Shown here: in pieces, positions 56,331-64,000 of the stretch
Layout of the letters: every line of letters begins with the position of its first letter
Numbering within the stretch: the first letter of the stretch is position 1
NCBI GenBank assembly: GCA_964019425.1
Contig: OZ025849.1
Coordinates: forward strand, 186,001-250,000
Direction: 5' to 3'
DNA: 64,000 nucleotides
Source of the DNA: Flectonema sp. DT1601
Lineage: Eukaryota > Euglenozoa > Diplonemea > Diplonemida > Diplonemidae
Notes under the pieces: model-generated
Told to the model about the DNA's origin: nothing
The model's input: only the letters and a program-made list of their open reading frames with translations
The model's database searches: none
Translations under genes and position numbers: made by a program

Positions 56331-56368
<38 letters not shown>

Positions 56369-56563
56369 CGAAAAAAGCTCACTACGGATTTGACTTATGA
56401 CATCCTTTTCTTGTGACGCATAATAACTATAATTATTAATTATAAACAGGTTAACAAGTTTTTTTTTTAAAAAAAACAATCGAAAAAAAAAAAAAAAATA
56501 ATCGTTAAAAAAAACCCCTACTCGAAGCAAGCTTGTAGTGGAATTAATATAATCAAAACAGAC

Positions 56564-56595
<32 letters not shown>
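55277..56595. other. Intergenic region with homopolymer runs
   Basis: No recognised gene. Contains GAAA microsatellite (about 55615-55640), C and T runs, and very long A runs before the next start. Short open frames over these runs are low complexity. Confidence 0.45.
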
Positions 56596-56598
<3 letters not shown>

Positions 56599-57267
56599 CC
56601 ACAAATAGTAACATCTTTAAACGATATCGACTGCAGTCTATACGTCGTGTGTCAATCAGTTGAAGGGGCTCTCATAAGAGTGGATAAACATGCAGCGTTA
56701 AGTATGTGCCGTATACTTAATGAATTGATGGAAGAATTCCCTGAAGAAGGCAACGTTGATATGTACATCCCTCTCGATATCTCTACTCTTACCTTGATGA
56801 AGGTATTTACATATTGTGAATATCGAGTTGATCATTTAGATGAATTGCCGTACTTAGGAAAAGGATTCGAGGATCCTATTATACAGAAACCAGTTTCAAA
56901 GAAACTGTCTTTCCTCTTTGAAAATGAATTTGATAAACATTTTATGATCGGACCAGAAGGAGCAATTCAAAATGGTGATGTGAGTGACCACAAACTAATG
57001 TTAGATATCCTTCGAGCGAGTAACTTCCTTCATTGTGAATGGATAAAAGACCTGTGCGTGTCATCCATAGCATCTTTTGTTATGGGAAGGAATGTCGATA
57101 CTGTTCGTAAAGAGGTCTTTAAGCTTCCAGCTGCTACCGAGTCTGAAAAAAAACACTACCAAGACCAACACAACTGGATTGATACACAATATAATATAGA
57201 CGCGATTGTTCGACGACAAGAACACGAACAAGGTACCAAACGCAAGAAACCAAAAAAAATTGATTAA
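56596..57267 (+). CDS. SKP1-like protein
   Basis: 223 residues, longer than the usual ~160. SKP1 links F-box proteins to cullin in SCF ubiquitin ligases. The N-terminal BTB/POZ-like fold is present (with PLDISTLTLMKVFTYCEY), then a ~35-residue insertion around the usual acidic loop. The C-terminal part (LMLDILRASNFLHCEWIKDLCVSS..) fits the F-box-binding helices, ending in a DTVRKEVF segment and QHNWID, equivalent to the classic TP..IR..F and NxW ending. A basic tail KRKKPKK follows and may be a nuclear signal. The ATG directly follows an A run, so the leader is very A-rich. Intact and intronless. Confidence 0.8.
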
Positions 57268-57602
57268 ATTAATCTGCATTGCAGATGACTATTAAAATAA
57301 ACTGCAATCGCATTCCACTAGCCTTAATTATATCGATTTTTTTGTTTTTTTTTGTTTTTATTTTTTTTTTATTGTTTCTTTTTGTTTTGGTTGTGCTTGA
57401 CTACTTATAGGTCTTTTTTTTTCTTTTTTTTGAATTATAAATCTTTTTTTTTATCACCATCTCAGTTTTTTCTTACAGTTATATTAAAGATACTTTCGAG
57501 TGGGTAGTGTTGCTGTATTTTGTTTTGTTTTTGTTTTTTTAAATTAGCAAAATTGCTTTTATCTGTAGCCTCTTTATTAAAAAACTATGCTGACACTGAA
57601 TA
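57268..57602. other. T-rich intergenic spacer
   Basis: Mostly T runs with TTTTG/TTTGT words; no gene. CTTTTATCTGTAG at about 57571 is an acceptor-like site 32 bases before the next ATG. Confidence 0.5.
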
Positions 57603-59867
57603 ATGTCAGGTAAACAGCATCGAAGGGTATCAGAGCCGCTATGCACACCACCACTCAGTCGGATTGATCCGTATGAAGAAATCGTTTTAAAGAGAAGGAA
57701 ATCTACTCAGATGCGAAACACATCAATCGTGAGAAGTCCCTCAGGTGGGAGTAGTCGATCTCATCTACGTAGTGGCAGTGGTGGTGGTGGTGGTGGTGGT
57801 GGTGGTGGTAGTAGTATGGATCCAATACAAAAGATATTAAATAACCGACACCATTCAAAGAGGGAAGCAATCGCTTGGTTGCAGTCAGCTAATTTCAAAG
57901 TTCCAGAACATTGTCCATCACTCCACTCTGTTGATAATTTGTTATTAAACGGTACTCTGGCACTTGAAATTGTAGCCCATTGCGAAGCAGAAGGAAACTG
58001 TAATATATTCCTTCAAAAATATACAAAACTTCTCAGTCATCATCCGAGAACAATGAACGACTGCAGACATATTTATAGTGTGATTTTAGAAACTGTTTTT
58101 AGAGGAAATTCAAAAGTGAAATCGTTATCGACTGAGAGTGACGATTGCTGTAACAGACAAGAGTTAAGTAAAAAGACATTCAACATAGTTGTTGAAGAAA
58201 TCTTGTCAGGGGATGAAGAACTTGCCTGGTGTCTTATCTGGTTGACTCTACGTCGGTATCCATCAACTATTCACGGAAATATTAGATCCGTAATTCAAAC
58301 AGGAAGTGTCTTTCAGGGATATAGTCATCCTGGTGATATGTTTGCTTTGGAGGCTTGCATTCTTGATTTCTTAACAAGGCTTGGAGTGGTAAAGTGTTTC
58401 TCTCCTCCGTTGTCTTCGACGTTGAAACCGACGGAAACTCGCATGCATCCTTTCAAAATAGCTCTCGCACCACCCAGTCACCTATCCTCTTCAGCTGTAA
58501 TGCCCTTCATACGGAATGGTACATTACTTTGTGAAATAGCTGAGAAGGTGACGTATGAACATGTTGTTGGTGTTTTTCAATTTCCAAAAATTGAAAAAAC
58601 TTGTTTGATAAACATCAAGAAGGCTCTCACTGCTTTAAGGAATGTTACTGGCATGTCAAAAGTATATTTATCAGAACAATGTGTTGAGGATATTTTTAGT
58701 GGGAATCCATCAGTCATTCTTCCTCTTCTTGAAGATGTAATGAGATACAGTGATAGATTTACTCCTCGTCGTCACAGAGTCAGGTCTGGTGATATTCCTT
58801 ACTTGGGAAGTGGACCAGCATCAGTACAAAAACAAACATCACATCCAACTCCGTCAGTTAAGTTAACTAGCAGAGCTAGGTCACCACTCAGTGACAGAAG
58901 TGATATAGTCAGGTCAGTCAGTCCTCTCTCAGAGCCGCATTCTCATGGAAGATACAGAGCTCGTTCTCCTCATGTTGAGGAGACAGTGCGACGGGTTGCA
59001 CGTTCTGAGAAGGTTGTTAGAAACAATTACACACCCCCAGTTAGATCTTTCACTCCACCGAATCGCTCAAAGTCACCTGTTGAAAGACCAGCAGCTGACT
59101 TCTTTACACGAAAACTTCGTCATCCGAAAAGCAACACTCCCGTTGTCGGTAACTTCGGAGGATATTCAGCAACTCCGAGAACTATTTCACCTGTTTTAAA
59201 ACCTCAAGACTTGACAACACCGTGTCCTTCTGCATCACCACTCGCTTCGTGGGTGAGGTCTCTAACCGGGGTTGATGTTGATTTTTCAGGTGTGTTTTTT
59301 ATATAATGTCACTCTCCCAACGAGAGTTTATATTTATTTATGTTCATAAACTGACTACTAAAAACAGCTTCAACAATACTCGCATTCCAAGATGGATCAG
59401 TACTGGCTGAGATGATACGAAAACTTGAACTCGGAAAGGAAACTGTTCCTGGGATTGTAATCGGAGCAAAGAAAACAGCTCAGCGAAGACACAATGTGAA
59501 GAAGGCTCTCGAAGCGTTGAATAAAAGTAAATTTCTAATCGACAAAATGAGAGAATCGATAGACGACGTTACGGATCTGATTGTTGAGGGAGACACAAAA
59601 ATGATAGTCGCAGTGTTGTCTACAATGCGACGATGTTATAAAGTAAAGCTGCCGACTTCTACCCGAAGCTCATCACAAATCGCAGCAACACCACAACCGA
59701 CAATGCTACCGACATCGGCCGTGTCGAAGAATGATTTTATAAGAAGGCTTTCTGATGGAGTCTCTACAGCTAGTAGACCACCACCTCGTAGCAACAGCAG
59801 AAGTAGACAAGGAGGTCCCCTTCAAACGTCGATGAGTTCTTCTCATCCGCATCTTCATTATCGATGA
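57603..59867 (+). CDS. Calponin-homology-like, Ser/Arg-rich protein
   Basis: Two exons, 57603-59289 and 59368-59867, joined in frame over a 78-nt GT-AG intron; about 728 residues. After a basic N-terminus and a ten-residue Gly run (GGT microsatellite near 57780) come CH-like modules. One begins REAIAWLQSANFKVPEHCPS..LLLNGTLALEIV; a second has PFIRNGTLLCEIAEKV and NIKKALTALRNV; a third, across the intron, has LAFQDGSVLAEMIRKL and NVKKALEALNKS. The N-G-x-x-L and KAL..L patterns match CH domains, which bind actin or microtubules. Between the second and third is a long SP/RS-rich linker likely to be phosphorylated. The gene is probably cytoskeletal; no orthologue is named. Confidence 0.65.
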
Positions 59868-60427
59868 AATGTATAGATTTGTGTTACTTCTTCTTAGACA
59901 GAATGCCAAGCTGCTTTCCCATTTCACCCCCCCCTTTTGTTTCTTACTGTAGACTTTATAAATGACTTAGATATACATACTTTAGTTACTGGAAAAAGAA
60001 AAAAAACCGAAAAATAGAAAACTGGTCGAGCAATGAACATGCTGCGACAAGTGTAAAGAAAAAAAAAAAAAAAAAAAAGTTTTTTTTTACAGAAATTGTG
60101 TTTTTGTAATACTACTGGGAATTGTTCTTGTCACAGAGAATAGTTTCTAACCACCTGCTAGGAGTTTTTTTTTTTTTTTTTTCCCCCTTTGCAACAGTCT
60201 TGTAAAAGGAAAGAAAAAAAAAAAAAATCCATATGAGTTTTATTTTATTAGATACACGATAATATTTTATCACGAAATTAATTCCCTTTTTTTTTTTTTT
60301 TTACAGCAAAATTAAAGAGGAGAATAGAACCTAAGAGAATAGAACACGAGAAACACGTATCAATAATCGTAATTTTATATATTTCATTCATAAAAAAAAA
60401 TAAGATAATAAAAAAAAAAGAAAAAAA
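59868..60427. other. Intergenic spacer with homopolymer runs
   Basis: No gene. A T run ending in TTTTTTACAG at 60306 is a strong acceptor-like site; the leader from there to the ATG at 60428 is A-rich. Confidence 0.5.
60287..60306 (+). promoter_or_regulatory. Polypyrimidine tract and AG acceptor ahead of the NSUN2-like gene
   Basis: A run of about 16 T ends in ACAG at 60306, followed by a 121-base A-rich leader and the ATG. It fits a spliced-leader addition site or 5'-leader intron acceptor. Confidence 0.5.
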
Positions 60428-62452
60428 ATGGGCAGAGGTCACTCCCGAAGAAAGGCTAAGAAGTCAAAAGATGACAGCTGGAAATACAAAACAATCGACA
60501 AGACTTGCGAACTATTAAATAAATTCTACGCAGAGCAAAAATCTGTCATCAAAGAAGGTGAATGGGAACAGATTCTTGAAACGTTGAGAAAGCCGTTACT
60601 AACTACATTCAGAGTCAGCACCAGTAATGATAAAATAGCAAAAGAAACAGTCGCTAAGATAAGAGCTCTTCAAGAGGACATGAAGAAGAGTGGTCTTCCT
60701 TCTCATCAAATCATCGAAGAAGTGAAATGGTTTCCTGGTGATGGTAGATGTTGGCAGGTAGACTTGTCAAAAAAAGAAATGTCGAGAGAAATTCCAGAAG
60801 CGAGACCTCTGTATGATTTCTTATTATCAGAAACAGAAAGAGGAAGGATATCTCGTCAAGAAGTTGTATCAATGATTCCTCCGTTGTTTTTAGATGTTCA
60901 ACCACATCACATGGTTTTGGATACCTGCGCAGCTCCCGGTTCTAAGACAGCCCAACTTATGGAATCGATTGCTTCACATGATTCAGAAGTGACGGGTTGT
61001 ATTGTTGCTAATGACATGGATAGTAAACGTTGTGAAGTTTTAGTAAAACAAACACAAAGACAACGAGAACTGTACCCAAATATGATTGTTACGAATCACA
61101 ACGCTGGTCTCTTTCCAATGATAGCTGTTCCTTCTCCTGAAGATCCAAAACAATTAGTTAGAAAACAATTTGACAGAATCCTATGCGACGTTGTTTGCTC
61201 AGGAGATGGTACTTTTAGAAAATCTCTCGATTTGTGGGGAAGATGGACTCCAGCTTTTGGAACCTCAACAAACAAACCTCAATGTCAAATCTTATTACGC
61301 GCGATGGACCTTCTAAAGGAAGGAGGTCGTCTTGTGTATTCCACTTGTTCTCTGAATCCGATCGAAGATGAAGCAGTTTTAATGAATTGTATGAAAAGTA
61401 CAAAACATGACTTCGAGTTGGTTGACTGCTCTGATATGCTTCCAGGTTTAAAAAGAGACCCTGGAGTAAATGATTGGGTCTTAGTATCAAAGAATTGTGA
61501 GGATATTTATAAGAAATGGGAGGAAGTCACACCAGTTGTAGCTGCCAATGAACACTTCAATGAAGGAATGTTTCCATGTCCAGATATCGAAAAATATAAT
61601 CTACACAGATCGATGAGGTTTAAGCCACAGTATCACAATACGGGTGGATTCTTCGTGGCTGTTCTTCACAAGAAAAAAGACAACACCGCTCACCCTCGTG
61701 TTCGTCAACCCGGTGAAGGAGGTGTTCCTTCTTGGGAAGAATTAGTTCTCAAGGGTGATTACAAAAGTAAAAAACCCGTTGAAACATCAATGTTCAACAT
61801 GACTGAAGCTGAATGTGCTGATGTTGTTAAAGCTTTAAATTTAAAAGACACATTCCCTGCTAGGAACTTGTTTTGCAGAAGAACTGGAGGTAAGTTGCGA
61901 AGAACGTATCTATTCGCTGATCTAGCGAAGGATATTATTAACGGAAACAACATGAGTCCTTGTACTGATGGATGGCCACGTTTAAAGATTGTTACTGGAG
62001 GGTTACGCATAGCTGAGAAGAACTCTGGTTTGGGAGGAGGATTCCGTTCAGTTCAAGAGGCTGCAGATCTAATGGCGAGACACACGAATTCTAGTTCTCA
62101 TGCGACAGTATCAGAAGCTGTATTCAAAAAGTTGTTAGAATCGGAGTCTCCTCCTTGGCGTTTAGACATTGCTGAGAATGTTGAAAATGATGATGAGAAA
62201 GCTAGCCTCCTCGCTCTTGTTGATGGGCCAGCTGTAATTTCACTCCCAGGAACTCATGTTGCTGGTGCCTGTCGTAAACATTTGAATTCTCTTCATCTTT
62301 GGGCTGATGCTAATGAAATCAACAGACTTCGTTCAGCACTCAACCTTCCAATTCCACAGCCAGTTCAAAAAAAACGTGAACGTGACGAAGCAGCCGCCGA
62401 AGAAACTGGCGAACTAAAAAAACCCAAAGAAGACGTCGAAGAAGAGAAATGA
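60428..62452 (+). CDS. tRNA (cytosine-5) methyltransferase, NSUN2 type
   Basis: 674 residues. NSUN2/Trm4 makes m5C in tRNAs using S-adenosylmethionine. The N-terminus is basic (GRGHSRRKAKKSK), likely nuclear or nucleolar targeting. SAM-binding motif I is LDTCAAPGSKTAQLM (about 165-179), followed by IVANDMDSKRC. The two catalytic cysteines are C257 in DVVCSGDGT (motif IV) and C307 in YSTCSLNP (motif VI), spaced 50 residues as in human NSUN2. The C-terminal domain includes the GGFFVAVLHKKK segment and an acidic, Lys-rich tail. Length and domain layout fit the NSUN2 subfamily rather than NSUN5 or NOP2. Intact and intronless, ending in TGA. Confidence 0.93.
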   Translation: MGRGHSRRKAKKSKDDSWKYKTIDKTCELLNKFYAEQKSVIKEGEWEQILETLRKPLLTTFRVSTSNDKIAKETVAKIRALQEDMKKSGLPSHQIIEEVKWFPGDGRCWQVDLSKKEMSREIPEARPLYDFLLSETERGRISRQEVVSMIPPLFLDVQPHHMVLDTCAAPGSKTAQLMESIASHDSEVTGCIVANDMDSKRCEVLVKQTQRQRELYPNMIVTNHNAGLFPMIAVPSPEDPKQLVRKQFDRILCDVVCSGDGTFRKSLDLWGRWTPAFGTSTNKPQCQILLRAMDLLKEGGRLVYSTCSLNPIEDEAVLMNCMKSTKHDFELVDCSDMLPGLKRDPGVNDWVLVSKNCEDIYKKWEEVTPVVAANEHFNEGMFPCPDIEKYNLHRSMRFKPQYHNTGGFFVAVLHKKKDNTAHPRVRQPGEGGVPSWEELVLKGDYKSKKPVETSMFNMTEAECADVVKALNLKDTFPARNLFCRRTGGKLRRTYLFADLAKDIINGNNMSPCTDGWPRLKIVTGGLRIAEKNSGLGGGFRSVQEAADLMARHTNSSSHATVSEAVFKKLLESESPPWRLDIAENVENDDEKASLLALVDGPAVISLPGTHVAGACRKHLNSLHLWADANEINRLRSALNLPIPQPVQKKRERDEAAAEETGELKKPKEDVEEEK

Positions 62453-63117
62453 GCAACAACCTCTGCTGGTGATCGAGGGGTGCGTTCGGTGGGTGTTGTA
62501 CAGTCGCTTGGATAGTCTGCCAGTTTTTCAATTAAATAGTGTTCTCATTTTTATTCTTCAACAAACAAAGTCTTTGTGAAGATAGCCTACACGTAGTCCT
62601 TTCTAACCCGCGTTGCGATTTCGCGTACAGCAACTTAGTGTAATTACATGTTAAATCGAAACCCAGTTCATGTTTTTTTTTTTTTTTTTTTTGAGATTTC
62701 TTTTTTTGGTATTGAGTCAGCTAGTTGGGGGCGTCTCCAGCTGACAAAATGTCAGAGAAGAAAACTATTTCAGATTTGAGAGCCGATAATTTCCCCCCCC
62801 TTCCTTTTTTTTTATATTTTTATTTCAGTTTTACTAAAATAAAAACGGCTCATCTGAATAGTTTTTGTGTTATGAAAAAGAAAAAAAAAAAAAAAAAAAA
62901 CCCAGATTTCGATTCCTCTGCCATCATCAAAATAGTATTTCTCATCAGCTTTGTGTACCATAAAAAAAAAAATATTGATGTGTTTGTGTGTTTTTTTGAT
63001 ATAGTTATTTAAAATCAGGGTAAGCACATCACATGAGGGAGTTAATTGTACTTTAACAAGTCTTTTCCCCCTTGATTTCGATAAATAAATATTCCACCTC
63101 CTTAGAAAATCATAAAA
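62453..63117. other. Intergenic spacer
   Basis: T and A runs, no gene recognised. The stretch TTCCACCTCCTTAG ending at 63105 is an acceptor-like site 12 bases before the next ATG. Confidence 0.5.
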
Positions 63118-64000
63118 ATGGAATTCGTCAGAAGCAATCTCAGCATGGATACAGAAATGGTTGAAGCTGATAATGAAGTACTCACAGGTCGTGGGTTGAT
63201 ATTCAGCAACGATTTTGATAAAACAGCAAAGAGTAACGAGACGTCCTCAGACTACGACAGCGACAGTGATCTGGTCACTCGTTTTGCGGAAGAATTTCAA
63301 GAATTGAGCGTACTTGGATGTGGAACCTACGGCATGGTCACTAAGGTTCGACACAAGTTAGACGGTCAGATATACGCCGTCAAGAAGAGCTTGAGACCAT
63401 TTCAAGGAAGAAAGGCTAAAGAAAATCGACTCCAAGAAGCCTACGCTGGAGCATCTCTCCCTCACACACAACACATCGTAAAATACTACGACTGTTGGAT
63501 TGAAACAGACAACACAACCCGAACAGATACATTATACATCAGATTTGAGTATTGTGAAGGAGGTGATATCTCTAAAATCCAATCTTGGACATACAATGAA
63601 GTGTTAGAACTGTTTTATCAAACAGCTCTCGGACTCCATTCTCTTCATTCTCTTAATGTTGTTCACCTCGATATTAAACCAGATAATATCTACTTATCGA
63701 CAAAAACTGGTAAAAGAGTTTTTAAACTCGGCGATCTGGGTCTTGTTAGAAAGGTAGACGATGCACACAGACAGAGATGGGTTGGAGAGAATGACGACGA
63801 AGGTGACTCGAGGTATCTCTGTCCTGTTTTCCTTAGAGAGAATGCAGTGTCTCAGTCAGGTGCATTTACTAAGGCTGCTGATATCTTTTCACTTGCTGCG
63901 ACTATTTATGAGATCGCCAGAGGGGTTCCACTTCCAGTAAGAGGTGATCAATGGATGGCAATAAGACGTTGTCCAGCAGAAGATTTAGAATCTGTTTATC
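63118..64000 (+). CDS. Wee1-type protein kinase (partial, runs off the window)
   Basis: The first 294 residues are present and the window ends inside the kinase domain. Wee1 kinases inhibit CDK1 by phosphorylating a tyrosine and so delay mitosis. After an acidic ~60-residue N-terminus comes the glycine loop GCGTYGMV, lysine in YAVKKS (K89), the catalytic loop HLDIKPDNI (D185), and GDLGL with D206. The DLG in place of DFG, and the GDSRYL segment after it, are marks of the Wee1/Myt1 group. The N-terminal regulatory region is very short compared with animal Wee1. Whether it is Wee1 or Myt1 depends on the missing C-terminus, where Myt1 would have a membrane segment. Confidence 0.85.
   Translation, partial: MEFVRSNLSMDTEMVEADNEVLTGRGLIFSNDFDKTAKSNETSSDYDSDSDLVTRFAEEFQELSVLGCGTYGMVTKVRHKLDGQIYAVKKSLRPFQGRKAKENRLQEAYAGASLPHTQHIVKYYDCWIETDNTTRTDTLYIRFEYCEGGDISKIQSWTYNEVLELFYQTALGLHSLHSLNVVHLDIKPDNIYLSTKTGKRVFKLGDLGLVRKVDDAHRQRWVGENDDEGDSRYLCPVFLRENAVSQSGAFTKAADIFSLAATIYEIARGVPLPVRGDQWMAIRRCPAEDLESVY

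Overview
The window looks like nuclear DNA from a unicellular eukaryote, most plausibly a euglenozoan and perhaps a diplonemid. The reasons are as follows. Every convincing host gene from about 26.9 kb to the right edge lies on the + strand, as in co-directional gene clusters. Most of these genes have a polypyrimidine tract and an AG (acceptor-like) just upstream of the ATG, as expected for spliced-leader trans-splicing. A 4.2-kb tyrosine-recombinase retroelement has the order gag, YR, RT/RNase H, the order known from VIPER of trypanosomatids. Several genes have short GT-AG introns of about 68-90 nt, which argues against a typical trypanosomatid. This assignment is inference; no spliced-leader or rRNA gene was found. 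TAA, TAG and TGA all end reading frames.

The left part (1 to about 26 kb) is a nested repeat district. Its backbone is a composite of three blocks: Z (about 190 bp), ZZ (about 350 bp), and arrays of small perfect hairpins separated by long A and T runs. The arrays run forward from 13.4 to 18.18 kb, turn around at about 18.185 kb and run backward to 19.46 kb. Into this backbone are inserted a truncated LINE (itself holding a 302-bp MITE with a TA duplication), two non-autonomous DNA transposons with long terminal inverted repeats and tRNA-like modules, a 1.75-kb structured repeat (XY), a whole-looking VIPER-like element, and broken YR/RT fragments on the minus strand, each ending in a Z block.

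Between 26 and 33 kb are a partly duplicated P-loop membrane protein gene carrying a 377-bp insertion with 37-bp direct repeats, and a large multi-pass membrane protein with a Pro/Thr repeat ectodomain. From 33 to 38.2 kb no gene was found, but a repeated, foldable sequence family is present.

From 38.2 kb on come ordinary cellular genes: a type I membrane protein, a JmjC ribosomal-oxygenase-like protein, deoxyhypusine hydroxylase, a small charged protein, AP-2 alpha-adaptin (five introns of 71-74 nt), nitronate monooxygenase, a PIF1-type helicase, an SKP1-like protein, a calponin-homology protein, an NSUN2-type tRNA methyltransferase and the start of a Wee1-type kinase. They share no pathway and look like housekeeping genes in one transcription unit.
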